Positions 28,948 to 38,442 are shown, counted from the first letter of the stretch. The stretch: DNA of 64,000 nucleotides from CAZBME01 sp964645835 (GCA_964645835.1 CAZYDG010000026.1:62001-126000), one strand, 5' to 3'. Notes: generated from the sequence alone by a model not told the origin. Numbers and translations are program-made.

Positions 28948-30081
28948 ATGAAACCAAGAACGATCAAGGCCATCGCACGCAAGGAATTCTACCACCTGAT
29001 ACGGGACTATCGGAGCCTGTATCTGGCTTTTGCCCTGCCGCTCCTTTTGATCCTTTTATTCGGCTATGCTCTTAGTCTCGATGTGGACAATGTGGAAACT
29101 GTCGCCGTGGATTACGATAAGACGCCCCTCAGCCGTGATTTTATCCAGAGGCTGGGCGCTTCGCCCTATTTTCATATCGGCGCTTGGCTTCCCGATGCAA
29201 AAACCGCCGCCGATTATCTTGATCATGGCCGTTCGACCCTGGCCATTGTCATTCCCCCACGATGGAGCCACGACCTTCAGGCGGACCGGCCGTCTCAGAT
29301 CCAGGTGCTCCTTGACGGCAGCGATCCGAACTTTGCCAATATCTCCGCCGGTTATATAAGCGCCTTTATTGAAAGGTACAATTCGGCCCGTCTGAAGCAA
29401 TATCTTAACCGCCAGGGAAAGGAGGATATTTCCACCCCCGTAGATGGGAAGATCCGCATCTGGTTCAATGAAGATCTGGAGAGCCGCAATCTGGTTGTGC
29501 CCGGGATCATCGGTGTTATCATCATGATCGTCGGCGCAATGCTGACCTCCCTTGTTATTGCCAGGGAGTTTGAAAACGGAACAATGGAGACGATCAAATC
29601 CTTGCCGGTCAACGCCTTCGAGTTTTTTCTCGGCAAGGCTATTCCCTATTTTTTCATCACCTTTGCCGATATTCTCATTGCCGTTCTTATTGGGCAGGTC
29701 CTTTTCGGCATCGTCATGAAATCGGACTTTTGGTTGATGATCGGGGCTTCCGTCCTGTACATCTCCGTGGCCATCAATCTGGGGTTGTTTATCTCCGCAG
29801 TGGTCAAATCGCAGCTTCTTGCCAACCAGATTGCCCCGATGGCGACCTTCCTGCCTTCCATGCTCCTGTCCGATTATGTCTTCCCGGTCGGAAACATGCC
29901 CCATGCGCTGCAACTGGTCACGTACCTCGTACCGGCCACTTATTTTATCGATATCCTCAAGGGCGTCTATATGAGAAACCTCGATTTTGCCCATCTATGG
30001 GTTTCCTTTCTCGTGCTGGCCGTCATGGCGTCTATCCTGGCCCTTCTGAACATCATTACCCTGAAGAAAGAGGGCCTGTGA
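28948..30081 (+). CDS. ABC-2 type permease (efflux pump, first)
   Basis: 377 aa. An N-terminal membrane segment (about 20-39), a large extracytoplasmic domain (about 45-170), then five membrane segments from about 180 and the family's loop EFENGTMETIKSLPVNAFEFFLGKAIPYF. This is the YhhJ/YbhS/YbhR type. It starts six bases after the second ATPase and would pair with the next gene. The first residues include KAIARKEFYHLIRD, the cytoplasmic helix that contacts the ATPase. Confidence 0.9.
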   Translation: MKPRTIKAIARKEFYHLIRDYRSLYLAFALPLLLILLFGYALSLDVDNVETVAVDYDKTPLSRDFIQRLGASPYFHIGAWLPDAKTAADYLDHGRSTLAIVIPPRWSHDLQADRPSQIQVLLDGSDPNFANISAGYISAFIERYNSARLKQYLNRQGKEDISTPVDGKIRIWFNEDLESRNLVVPGIIGVIIMIVGAMLTSLVIAREFENGTMETIKSLPVNAFEFFLGKAIPYFFITFADILIAVLIGQVLFGIVMKSDFWLMIGASVLYISVAINLGLFISAVVKSQLLANQIAPMATFLPSMLLSDYVFPVGNMPHALQLVTYLVPATYFIDILKGVYMRNLDFAHLWVSFLVLAVMASILALLNIITLKKEGL

Positions 30082-30082
30082 A

Positions 30083-31204
30083 ATGAATTGGCTGCGCATT
30101 CGGGAACTGGTCAGAAAAGAATTCATCCAACTCCTTCGGGACAAACGAAACCGGGGCATTCTGATCATTGCCCCCTTGGTTCAGATCCTAATTTTCGGCT
30201 ACGTGGTCAATTTCGATATTCAAGATGTGAGAGTGGCCCTCCTTGATCAATCCCAGACCCGTGAAAGCCGCATAATCATCGATCAATTCAAGGCGGGGGG
30301 GACCTTCCGGATTACCCACCGAACCAATGATGCCAAGGAGCTTGAGGACCTGCTCATGCGAGGCAAGGTAGACATCGGCATCAAGATCGCCGCGGACCTG
30401 AACCGGAAGATACGCCGTGGGGAAACAGCTGAAATCCAGATACTGGCCGACGGGACGGTGAGCAATATGACGGCGATCCGCGTTTCCTATGTCATGGCTG
30501 TCATGGAACGCGTGAACCGCCAGTTCCTCCGGGAACTGTACCCGTTCCAGATGACCTACGGACAAATCGACCATCGTCTTCGGACCTGGTATAACCCAAA
30601 TCTCTACAGCCAATACTTCTTCGTTCCGGGCATTGTGGCCTTCGTTGTCATGCTTATTTCTCTTTTATTTACCTCCATGGCCGTCATCAAGGAAAAGGAA
30701 AGCGGAACCATGGAACAACTCATCGTTACACCACTAAAATCTTACGAACTGATTATTGGAAAGACCATTCCCTATGCAATCGTTTCCATAATCCAGATGG
30801 TCCTGGTCACCGTCTTCGCCGTCTGGTGGTTCGCGTTGCCGGTGAGCGGCAGCATCCCCTTGTTCTTTTTAGCCAATTGTCTATTTCTGTTAAGCACTCT
30901 AGGCATCGGCCTTTTCATTTCCACCATCTCCACGACCCAGCAGCAGGCCATGATGACGACCTTTTTCTTCATACAGCCCGCCTTTCTGCTGTCCGGCTTC
31001 GTCTTTCCCATCGCCAATATGCCCGTCGTCGTCCAATGGCTGACCCTGCTCAATCCATTTCGATACATACTCGTTATTATCCGGGGCATCTTCCTCAAAG
31101 GTGTGGGCCTCCATGTCTTATGGCCCCAATACCTCGCCCTGACTGTCCTTGGCGCAATCGTTTTTACCGCTGCCGTCTTTCGTTTCCGGAAACGACTGGA
31201 TTAA
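30083..31204 (+). CDS. ABC-2 type permease (efflux pump, second)
   Basis: 373 aa with the same plan as its neighbour: ELVRKEFIQLLRDKRNRG, one membrane segment, a periplasmic domain (about 45-175), then five segments with EKESGTMEQLIVTPLKSYELIIGKTIPY. It starts one base after the preceding stop. Together with the two ATPases, HlyD and TolC it makes a complete YbhFSR-like tripartite exporter; the substrate is unknown, though such pumps export drugs and cations. Confidence 0.9.
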   Translation: MNWLRIRELVRKEFIQLLRDKRNRGILIIAPLVQILIFGYVVNFDIQDVRVALLDQSQTRESRIIIDQFKAGGTFRITHRTNDAKELEDLLMRGKVDIGIKIAADLNRKIRRGETAEIQILADGTVSNMTAIRVSYVMAVMERVNRQFLRELYPFQMTYGQIDHRLRTWYNPNLYSQYFFVPGIVAFVVMLISLLFTSMAVIKEKESGTMEQLIVTPLKSYELIIGKTIPYAIVSIIQMVLVTVFAVWWFALPVSGSIPLFFLANCLFLLSTLGIGLFISTISTTQQQAMMTTFFFIQPAFLLSGFVFPIANMPVVVQWLTLLNPFRYILVIIRGIFLKGVGLHVLWPQYLALTVLGAIVFTAAVFRFRKRLD

Positions 31205-31226
31205 AGAGAGAGGAATAATTCAGCGC

Positions 31227-31646
31227 ATGAATATACGGATTTCAGAAAGCTGCGACGGCATTGACTGGACCTTGATTCCGGCTGCCTTGAAGGAGGCCGG
31301 CATGGGATACCACAGCCCTGAACTGCATGAGAAGGCCTTCCGGAACAGCTATGCCGTGGTATTCCTCTTTGACGGCAACCTGATGGCCGGTTTCGGGAGG
31401 GTTATCTCCGACGGGGCCTATCAAGCCGCCTTATACGACATCGTCGTCATGCCCGCCTATCGGGGAAAAGGACTAGGTCGAATCATTATGGACAGACTTA
31501 TGGAGAAGGTGCCCCCCTGTAATGTGATCCTGTACGCCAATCCCGGCAAAGAGGGTTTCTATGAGAGGCGGGGATTCCGCCTCCTGAAGACGGGCATGGG
31601 TAGGTTCCTCAACCCGGAGGTCATGGAGAAAAAGGGGATGCTATAA
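31227..31646 (+). CDS. GNAT-family N-acetyltransferase
   Basis: 139 aa from the ATG at 31227, which has GAGAGGAA upstream; the frame is open further into the permease gene. The acetyl-CoA motif A is seen (LYDIVVMPAYRGKGLGRIIMDRL, key Q/RxxGxG as RGKGLG near residue 86) and the C-terminal NPGKEGFYERRGF. It follows the pump by 22 bases and could modify small molecules or drugs; the acceptor is unknown. Confidence 0.85.
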   Translation: MNIRISESCDGIDWTLIPAALKEAGMGYHSPELHEKAFRNSYAVVFLFDGNLMAGFGRVISDGAYQAALYDIVVMPAYRGKGLGRIIMDRLMEKVPPCNVILYANPGKEGFYERRGFRLLKTGMGRFLNPEVMEKKGML

Positions 31647-31745
31647 AATAGCAGGGACAAAGTCCTGGACATACAGTCTTCGGATTGTCTGACCTTAATC
31701 CATCACCAAAATCCAGAATCTTTTATTAACATGTGACCAAGAGAA

Positions 31746-31855
31746 GCGGGGCATTGGCCTTCCGGTTCAGATGATTTTTCATCTGTTTGTCCTGCATAAG
31801 ACACTACTTATATGAATCGGAAAAATCATATTCGCCCTTCAGACCAATGCCCCGC
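31746..31855. repeat. GCGGGG-ATTGG hairpin (single copy)
   Basis: GCGGGGCATTGG pairs perfectly with CCAATGCCCCGC across 110 bp, with inner ATGATTTTTC/GAAAAATCAT arms. It is the same family as the six tandem units at 50764-51569 and the copy at 53453-53566. Confidence 0.85.
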
Positions 31856-31866
31856 TCCTCTTGGAG

Positions 31867-32020
31867 ACTTTGCTGTAATGAAGGTTTCTCCATTCGATTT
31901 GAATGTAGTGCAGGACTTTAGTCCTGCCAGTTCTTAGTAATTTTGAAGGCCTTAAATCAAAATTGCAGACCTGAAGGGCTGGACTACAGCAAGTCGAATT
32001 CAGCAAATATTTGAATTGCG
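31867..32020. repeat. GCAGGxCTTTAGxCCTGC repeat element
   Basis: TGCAGGACTTTAGTCCTGC is followed by GCAGACCTGAAGGGCTGGAC, TACAGCAAGTC and CAGCAAATATTTGAATTG. GACTTTGCTGTA and TACAGCAAGTC are inverted ends. A second copy lies at 40510-40632. Confidence 0.7.
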
Positions 32021-32115
32021 ACGCGATCTTGGTCAGACGTGCATCAAAGTCTTTGGGTTTTGGTGACAAATTTGGGATTATCAGGCGGCTTGATAATTCT
32101 ACAAAAATAGTCTAA

Positions 32116-32240
32116 AGGCTGTTGAAAAATGTCCATCTGCTGCGTTGCACAGCAAGCTTCGTCAATCGACGTACTTCTATGTACGCCTCTTTCCTCAGCT
32201 TTTGTGCATCTTGCATCTGGATATTTTTGAACAACCTGCT
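32116..32240. repeat. GTTGAAAAA-family palindromic element
   Basis: AGGCTGTTGAAAAATGTCCA and GGATATTTTTGAACAACCT are inverted ends, with a central GACGTACTTCTATGTACGCC stem. 125 bp, same family as 8691-8820. It ends 12 bases before the queH start. Confidence 0.85.
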
Positions 32241-32252
32241 AAGGCTCCGATC

Positions 32253-32831
32253 ATGAAATTACTTATCCACATCTGCTGCGCCCCTTGCACGATTTATCCG
32301 CTCAAGGTTTTGCGGCAGGAAGGCCACGATCTGGCGGGTTTTTTTTACAACCCCAATATCCACCCTTATCTGGAATACAAGAGAAGACTGGATACATTGA
32401 AAGATTATGCCGTGGATGAAGGCATGACCGTTCTTTATGACGAGACATATCCTATGGAGACCTTTTTACGAAGTGTCGTAAAGGATGAGGCGAATCGTTG
32501 CCGCTATTGCTACGCCATGCGTCTTCATCATGCGGCGCAAATGGCTCAAAAAGAGAAATTTGAGGGTTTTACGACGACGCTTCTCTACAGTAAATACCAA
32601 AAGCACGAATGGATCCGGGCAACAGGGGAGGAGGCGGCGGCTGAATATGGCGTACCGTTCGTCTATTATGATTTTCGTGAAGGCTGGTCGGAGGGTGTGG
32701 AAAAATCACGGCAGTTGGGTCTTTATCGTCAGCCTTACTGCGGCTGCATCTATAGTGAGAAAGAGCGGTATTTTAAGAATAAGAGTGTGTCGATAAAGCC
32801 ACATCTTTCGAGGGAACAACACTTTCCTTGA
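32253..32831 (+). CDS. queH: epoxyqueuosine reductase QueH
   Basis: 192 aa. Catalyses the last step of queuosine synthesis in tRNA, reducing epoxyqueuosine, as a non-B12 alternative to QueG. The family cysteines are present: CCAPC near residue 9, CRYC near 84, and a CGC close to the C-terminus (PYCGCIYSEKERY). The frame is open upstream through the repeat, but homologue-like sequence starts at MKLLIHICC, so I choose 32253. No other queuosine genes are in the window. Confidence 0.9.
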   Translation: MKLLIHICCAPCTIYPLKVLRQEGHDLAGFFYNPNIHPYLEYKRRLDTLKDYAVDEGMTVLYDETYPMETFLRSVVKDEANRCRYCYAMRLHHAAQMAQKEKFEGFTTTLLYSKYQKHEWIRATGEEAAAEYGVPFVYYDFREGWSEGVEKSRQLGLYRQPYCGCIYSEKERYFKNKSVSIKPHLSREQHFP

Positions 32832-32946
32832 AAATATCATATATAATTCTTCGTAAATACAGCATGATAAAAAATTATTTGTTTCCGGCTATACGGTATG
32901 GAAATTGCTCTGTAGTGCGGAAACTACTGAGGTTTGACTAATTCAT

Positions 32947-33906
32947 ATGCATTTTCAACGGACGATCAAGAAAGAAATCGGTTGCCGGAGTATCGGCTTA
33001 CATACGGGCAGGAAGGTGGCCATGACCCTCAGGCCGGCTGGCGTGGATGAGGGCATTGTTTTTGTTCGGAAGGACTTGCCGGGGGAACCCCGGATCAAGG
33101 CCGACCTGGACAGCGTCTGCGAAACGACTCTGGCGACAACCATTGGTTGCAACGGCGCTACGGTTTCCACGGTGGAACATATTCTATCCGCGTTCTCCGG
33201 AATGGGTGTCGATAACGCTGTCGTGGAACTCGACTCATTCGAGGTGCCCATCATGGACGGCAGTTCCCAGCCTTTTATTGACATGCTGAAGGATGTCGGC
33301 ACGCGGGTCCAGAGTAAAACCAAGAAGCTTCTGGTCATCAAAGAGGCCATATCCGTTCATGGAGATGGAGGCGCGTACGCCAAATTTCTTCCAACCTCTG
33401 AATTCAAGATTACCTATTCCATCGATTTTTCCCATCCCGTTATCGGTCAGCAGGAATACCACATCCATTTTTCCGACGCCTCCTATGAAAAGGAGATCGC
33501 CTCGGCCCGGACATTCGGTTTCCTTAAGGATCTTGAGTACTTTCAGGCTGTAGGCCTTGCATTGGGCGGGTCTTTGCATAACGCTATTGTCTTGGACGAT
33601 GCAAAGGTTTTGAACAAAGAAGGGTTGCGGTCTCCCGATGAATTCGTCAAACACAAGATCCTTGACGCCATCGGCGACTTGTCGCTTCTGGGGATGCCCA
33701 TTATCGGCCATTTTGTCGCCCATAAGGCCGGCCATCGCCTGAATAACCTGCTCCTGAAGGAACTCGTCGCCCGTAAGGAATGCTGGACCATTGTCGACAA
33801 TGGTGATCGCGACGGCTCAAAAGTCGGTTCAAGGTTTCTGAAAATTCCAAGGTTCGGCATCCTTGACGCCGTTTCAGCATCCGCGTCCCGCCGTATGTCG
33901 ATCTGA
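32947..33906 (+). CDS. lpxC: UDP-3-O-acyl-N-acetylglucosamine deacetylase LpxC
   Basis: 319 aa. Committed step of lipid A synthesis, so the cell is Gram-negative with LPS. Zinc ligands are visible: His in STVEHILSAFSG (about 78) and His/Asp in FVKHKILDAIGDLSLLG (about 238-242); the general-base region is GHFVAHKAGH. The N-terminus QRTIKKEIGCRSIGLHTG is the family start. There is no strong ribosome-binding site. A terminator follows at 33990-34024. Confidence 0.96.
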   Translation: MHFQRTIKKEIGCRSIGLHTGRKVAMTLRPAGVDEGIVFVRKDLPGEPRIKADLDSVCETTLATTIGCNGATVSTVEHILSAFSGMGVDNAVVELDSFEVPIMDGSSQPFIDMLKDVGTRVQSKTKKLLVIKEAISVHGDGGAYAKFLPTSEFKITYSIDFSHPVIGQQEYHIHFSDASYEKEIASARTFGFLKDLEYFQAVGLALGGSLHNAIVLDDAKVLNKEGLRSPDEFVKHKILDAIGDLSLLGMPIIGHFVAHKAGHRLNNLLLKELVARKECWTIVDNGDRDGSKVGSRFLKIPRFGILDAVSASASRRMSI

Positions 33907-33989
33907 TTTTTCCACGACATAAAGCTTGATTTTTATCGTTCCGTTTCCTATTATAAGGAAATGTCGCGGGGTTATGTCCGCGTAAGCCT

Positions 33990-34024
33990 CTCCCGTCGGG
34001 ATTAACGTCGCGGGAGATTTTTTT
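33990..34024 (+). terminator. rho-independent terminator after lpxC
   Basis: CTCCCG (33990-33995) and CGGGAG (34011-34016) with inner pairs CGTCGGG/ACGTCGCG-like loop, then ATTTTTTT. It ends three bases before the ribosome-binding site of the next gene. Confidence 0.75.
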
Positions 34025-34038
34025 ACAGGAAGGTCTGT

Positions 34039-34662
34039 TTGTCCACGATGAAAAAAGTTGGCCGTAAGCCGGCAATAAGAAGTCTTCTCACTACCGTTAA
34101 AAGAAGAAAACGTTTTTCCTTATTTACGGTTTGGATGTTGTTTTTCCTGACATTTATTCCCTTTGCCCAGGGGCAGGTTGCCCAAATCCAGGATATCCTG
34201 GTAAATTCCCAGGGAGGACAACTTTTCATATACGCCCGGTTGACGAACTGTTTTACAAAATCGATGGAATCGGCCATCATGGCCGGTGTCCCTACTACAT
34301 TTACTTTCTTGATCGACCTATATCAGGAACGCTCGGGCTGGCTTAACAAAAAAATTGCTTCGGAGACTGTCATGCATACCCTTAAGTATGACAGCGTTAA
34401 GAAGAGCTTTTACGTCTATTCCTCCCTGGACCGGGACCCGGCCATTTTTCAGGATTTGGCAAGTGCCAAGCGGGCCATGTCCGAACTCAACGGCGCTAGG
34501 ATCTCGCTGCGAAGCGACCTGCGGCGTGACTTTCCCCATTACATAATGATGAAGGCCAAACTGGACAAGATTCGTCTCCCTCTTTATATGGAGTACGTCT
34601 TTTTTTTCGTATCCCTTTGGGATTTCGAGACGGACTGGTATCGTCAGCCCGTTACCTTTTGA
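34039..34662 (+). CDS. DUF4390 protein upstream of ntrYX
   Basis: 207 aa if started at the TTG (34039), 204 aa from the ATG at 34048. AGGAAGG (34027-34033) is 5 bases from the TTG and 14 from the ATG, so the TTG may be the real start. One N-terminal hydrophobic segment (about 27-45) ends in AQGQ, a likely signal peptide; the rest is a beta-rich periplasmic domain. DUF4390 proteins typically sit beside ntrY in Desulfobacterota; their function is unknown. A signal-sensing role for NtrY is inferred from position only. Confidence 0.85.
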   Translation: MSTMKKVGRKPAIRSLLTTVKRRKRFSLFTVWMLFFLTFIPFAQGQVAQIQDILVNSQGGQLFIYARLTNCFTKSMESAIMAGVPTTFTFLIDLYQERSGWLNKKIASETVMHTLKYDSVKKSFYVYSSLDRDPAIFQDLASAKRAMSELNGARISLRSDLRRDFPHYIMMKAKLDKIRLPLYMEYVFFFVSLWDFETDWYRQPVTF

Positions 34663-34677
34663 CGGGTTTATATTGTT

Positions 34678-36900
34678 ATGATTCAGGATACTCAGGAACG
34701 GCGAAGAAGAAAAAGGGAACGGATCATCATGATCCTGACCTTTTTTGTAATTATCATCCTGACGTTTCTGGAAAGCCATCTGACGAGAAGCGAATTTCTT
34801 CTTCCCATCTCCAACAATATCCTTATTTTTGGATTGATCAACGTCAACATCATCCTGATCATTCTCCTGATTTTTCTGATCACGCGTAATGTCGTGAAGC
34901 TTGTTTATGAAAGGCGGCGCGGGGTCATCGGTTCAAGAATCCGTACCAAGCTCGTTGTGGCCTTTGTCAGCCTTTCCCTGATTCCGACCTTTGTCCTATT
35001 TCTCGTCTCCATCAATTTTCTTTCCTATACAATTGAAAACTGGTTCAATTTGCGGATCGGAGAGGCTCTCAACAATACGCTGGAGATGGCCCAGACGTCT
35101 TACCAGCAGTCATCGGACTATGCAAAGTTCTATGCCCGCCAGATCAGCGGAGATATTACAAAAAATCGTCTATATGAAAGCGAACGGGCTGCGTACCTTA
35201 AAACGCTGATCGAGCAGCGGCAGAAAAGCTATAACTTGGGCCTTCTGGAGGTTTATTTTGATAATCAGCGGGAAAAGATGGTCATTCGAGACCCCAATAA
35301 TCCCGCTGTGGAGCCCATGAACCTGTCTCCCAAGATTCTGGAGGACGTTTTTTTGGGCAAAGAGGTTTCTACGATTCAATCATCACAGGTGGGCGACCTG
35401 ATCAGCGGCCTTGCCCCCGTTTATTCCAATCTGAGTCCGGAAGAGGTCATTGGTGTCGTGGTCGTAAGTTATTATGTGGCCAGGGCATTGGTCGATAAAA
35501 TGGCCGTTATTTCCAAGACCTCGGAAGAGTACAAGCAGCTGAAACTTCTGAAGACGCCCATCAAAATCAGTTATATGGTCACGTTGTTCATTGTGACACT
35601 CCTGATCATTTTTTCCGCAACCTGGTTCGGCCTGTTTCTGGCCAAGGGGATCACAATTCCCATTCAGGACTTGGCCGAGGCGACCCACAAGATTGCCATG
35701 GGTGACCTTGCTCACCAGATCGATATCAAGGCCGACGATGAGATCGGTATTCTTGTCGATTCCTTCAATTCCATGACCAAGGACCTGAAGAAAAGCAAGG
35801 AGGGGCTGGAAGAGGCCAATGTCGATCTGGACCGGCGGCGGGCCTATATGGAGACAGTCCTTCGCAATGTATCAGCGGGTGTGATTTCCGTGACGAACGA
35901 CGATATTATCTCCATCATCAACCGGGCGGCGGAAAAGATGATGGATATAAAAACGGAGAAAGTCCTCAACCGCCGCTACCAGGATGTCCTCGACGCCGAG
36001 CATATGGTCTTGGTCAACGAGTTGCTTAAGGAACTCAGGGAAAGCGAAGACGGTTTCATCGAAAAACAGTTGGAGATCAACCTGGCGGGCCGCTCATTGA
36101 CGATTCTGATCACGACAACTATTATTACTGATGATGAGGGCCACTATATGGGAATGGTCCTTGTCTTTGAAGACCTGACTCAGCTTCAAAAGGCGGAACG
36201 GGCCGCTGCCTGGCGGGAGGTCGCCAGACGTATGGCCCATGAAATCAAGAACCCTCTGACGCCGATACAGTTGTCGGCCCAGAGGCTCCAGAAAAAATAT
36301 GGGGCACTCCTGGGAGGAGACAACGACGTCTTCCATGAATGCACGCAAACCATCGTAAACCAGGTGGAAGTGCTGAAGAATCTTGTCAATGCCTTTTCCC
36401 GATATGCCCGGATGCCCGTAACAAATCCCGCGCCGAACGATCTGAACACCGTTGTCGGCGAATCGGTTCTCCTGTTTCAGGATGCCCACAAGGATATAAG
36501 GTTTCATTTTCAGCGGGCTGACGATTTGCCTGCATTGAATATCGATCCTGAACAGATCAAAAGGGTCATGGTGAACCTCCTGGATAACGCGGTTGCCGCA
36601 TTGACGACTTTGGAAGGGCAGATCGATATCCGTCTGTATTATTCGAGGGATAAGCACCGTGCCGTTGTTGAGGTGGCTGATAACGGATGCGGTGTGCCGC
36701 CCAGTTTCAAAGTTAAGATCTTTGAACCCTATTTTTCAACAAAGAGATCCGGTTCCGGCCTGGGGCTTGCCATCGTGACCTCCATCATCGGAGATCATAA
36801 CGGTGAAATCAGCATTCGGGACAACCAACCCCGGGGGACGATCGTAAGGTTTGAATTACCGGTCCCCGATGGGGATATTCAGAAAGGTGTTTATGCGTAA
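34678..36900 (+). CDS. ntrY: sensor histidine kinase NtrY
   Basis: 740 aa. Three N-terminal membrane segments (about 17-105), an extracytoplasmic region (about 125-295), a fourth segment (about 300-325), HAMP (about 326-380), PAS (about 385-490), HisKA with the phospho-acceptor His in RMAHEIKNPLTP (about 521), and HATPase with N box VNLLDNAVAAL, ADNGCGVP and GSGLGLAIV. It phosphorylates the next gene product. NtrYX controls nitrogen or redox and envelope responses in Proteobacteria. The gene overlaps ntrX by eight bases. Confidence 0.93.
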   Translation: MIQDTQERRRRKRERIIMILTFFVIIILTFLESHLTRSEFLLPISNNILIFGLINVNIILIILLIFLITRNVVKLVYERRRGVIGSRIRTKLVVAFVSLSLIPTFVLFLVSINFLSYTIENWFNLRIGEALNNTLEMAQTSYQQSSDYAKFYARQISGDITKNRLYESERAAYLKTLIEQRQKSYNLGLLEVYFDNQREKMVIRDPNNPAVEPMNLSPKILEDVFLGKEVSTIQSSQVGDLISGLAPVYSNLSPEEVIGVVVVSYYVARALVDKMAVISKTSEEYKQLKLLKTPIKISYMVTLFIVTLLIIFSATWFGLFLAKGITIPIQDLAEATHKIAMGDLAHQIDIKADDEIGILVDSFNSMTKDLKKSKEGLEEANVDLDRRRAYMETVLRNVSAGVISVTNDDIISIINRAAEKMMDIKTEKVLNRRYQDVLDAEHMVLVNELLKELRESEDGFIEKQLEINLAGRSLTILITTTIITDDEGHYMGMVLVFEDLTQLQKAERAAAWREVARRMAHEIKNPLTPIQLSAQRLQKKYGALLGGDNDVFHECTQTIVNQVEVLKNLVNAFSRYARMPVTNPAPNDLNTVVGESVLLFQDAHKDIRFHFQRADDLPALNIDPEQIKRVMVNLLDNAVAALTTLEGQIDIRLYYSRDKHRAVVEVADNGCGVPPSFKVKIFEPYFSTKRSGSGLGLAIVTSIIGDHNGEISIRDNQPRGTIVRFELPVPDGDIQKGVYA

Positions 36901-38263
36901 ATCCATTCTTATTGTCGATGACGAGGAAAGTATCCGCAAATCACTGGGGGGGATTCTTGTCGATGAAGGTTATGACATCCTGATGGCTGAAAGCGGTGAA
37001 GAAGCCCTGAAGGTCATTGACGACGAATTACCTAATCTGGTCCTCCTCGATATTTGGCTTCCCGGCATGGATGGTATCGAGACACTCAAGGCCATCAAGG
37101 CGGATCATCCACAAATGAAGGTCATCATCATGTCCGGCCACGGCACGATTGAAACGGCCGTCAAGGCCACGAAACTGGGCGCCTTCGATTTTATAGAAAA
37201 GCCTCTATCTCTGGAAAAGATCATCCTCCTTGTCGATCATGCCCTGGGCATGGTTTCCCTGGAGGAAGAAAATGTCCTCCTGAAACAGAAAGTTACGCAG
37301 CAATACGAATTGACTGGCTGCAGCCCTGCCATCGCGGAATTGAAGGAGGCCATAAGTATCATCGCCCCGACCAATGCCTGGGTCCTTGTCATGGGTGAAA
37401 ACGGCACGGGAAAGGAACTCGTATCGCGCGCCCTTCATCGTCTGAGCAGGCGGGCGGCCAAGCCCTTCATTGAGGTAAACTGTGCCGCCATTCCCGAAGA
37501 TCTTATTGAAAGTGAGTTGTTCGGCCATGAGAAAGGGGCCTTTACGGGGGCAACTCAGATGAAGAGGGGGAAATTCGATCTGGCCCATGAAGGGACAATC
37601 TTTCTCGACGAGGTAGCCGATATGAGTCTGAAGGCCCAGGCGAAAATCCTCCGTATTCTCCAAGAGAAAAAGTTTGAACGCGTCGGCGGCAACCGGATGA
37701 TCCATGTCGACGTCCGCGTTCTGGCGGCGACGAATAAGGAACTGGAACGGGAAATGGAAGAAGGACGTTTCCGGCAGGATCTTTACTACCGTCTGAACGT
37801 CATTCCCTTGCAAGTCCCTCCCTTGAGGGAACGAAAAGAGGACATCCCCCTGCTTGTTAACCGCTTTCTGAAGGATTTTGCAGCAAAAGAAGGAGAGGTA
37901 GAAAAAAAGATATCCGATGATGCCCTGGACCTCCTGATGCTTCACAATTGGCCCGGCAACGTCCGGGAGCTAAAAAATATCATCGAGCGGCTCGTTATTA
38001 TGGCGCCGTCCAAGATAATAAAGGCGGATGATATTCCTCCTTTTGCCCATATCGATATGGAAAGGGAGGATCAAGGCCCCATGGAAAAGGCCGATTCCTT
38101 CAAGGTTGCCAAGATGGATTTCGAAAAGCAATTTCTTCTTAAGAAACTCAAGGAATTTGAAGGTAATATTTCAAGAACGGCCGAGGCTATAGGCCTGGAA
38201 CGAAGCAACCTCCATCGGAAGATCCGCAGCTATGGCCTGGACGGCAAGGGGAACGAATTGTAA
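36893..38263 (+). CDS. ntrX: sigma-54 response regulator NtrX
   Basis: 456 aa from the ATG at 36893, inside the end of ntrY. REC domain: SILIVDDEE (acid pocket) and phospho-Asp in NLVLLDIWLPGMDG (about 53). AAA+ domain: GENGTGKELVSRALH (Walker A, about 171), GAFTGA sigma-54 contact loop (about 229), FLDEVADM (Walker B). C-terminal Fis-type helix-turn-helix: GNISRTAEAIGLERSNLHRKI. It activates sigma-54 promoters. The upstream open frame is within ntrY and not part of the protein. Confidence 0.95.
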   Translation: MRKSILIVDDEESIRKSLGGILVDEGYDILMAESGEEALKVIDDELPNLVLLDIWLPGMDGIETLKAIKADHPQMKVIIMSGHGTIETAVKATKLGAFDFIEKPLSLEKIILLVDHALGMVSLEEENVLLKQKVTQQYELTGCSPAIAELKEAISIIAPTNAWVLVMGENGTGKELVSRALHRLSRRAAKPFIEVNCAAIPEDLIESELFGHEKGAFTGATQMKRGKFDLAHEGTIFLDEVADMSLKAQAKILRILQEKKFERVGGNRMIHVDVRVLAATNKELEREMEEGRFRQDLYYRLNVIPLQVPPLRERKEDIPLLVNRFLKDFAAKEGEVEKKISDDALDLLMLHNWPGNVRELKNIIERLVIMAPSKIIKADDIPPFAHIDMEREDQGPMEKADSFKVAKMDFEKQFLLKKLKEFEGNISRTAEAIGLERSNLHRKIRSYGLDGKGNEL

Positions 38264-38349
38264 TTGTTGGGTAATACCGTGTAACACTTATTTTTTTGCA
38301 GTGGCTGCTCGGCACTTGTACTATGTTATTCATGGAAGAAACTTACTGT

Positions 38350-38442
38350 CATTGCGAGACGCCTCTCAGGCGTCGTGGCGATCTATCTATAATGAGTAAA
38401 AGCAAGATTGCCGCGCAGGTCGAGGACCCTGCTCGCAATGAC
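38350..38442. repeat. TCATTGCGAG-family repeat
   Basis: TCATTGCGAGACGCCTCTCA, GGCGTCGTGGCGATC, AATGAGTAAAAGCAAGATTG, then CCTGCTCGCAATGAC. Preceded by GTTATTCATGGAAGAAACTT, as in the GIY-YIG flanks. It fills the gap between ntrX and the UPF0104 gene; nothing else is seen there. Confidence 0.85.

Larger units (their letters stand above)
31685..32085. repeat. nested composite of palindromic repeats
   Basis: Outer inverted arms: AATCCATCACCAAAATCC (left, about 31698-31715) and GGGTTTTGGTGACAAATT (right, about 32056-32073), extending to GTGACC / GGTCAGA. Inside lie a GCGGGG-ATTGG hairpin (31746-31855) and a GCAGGxCTTTAG element (31867-32020). The 606-bp gap between the acetyltransferase and queH holds this and the next GTTGAAAAA element, and no gene that I can support. 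Confidence 0.7.

Noticed and set aside
29056..29994. 312-codon open frame opposite the first permease
   Set aside because: Antisense shadow with charged, low-complexity translation; the plus strand encodes a clear ABC-2 permease.
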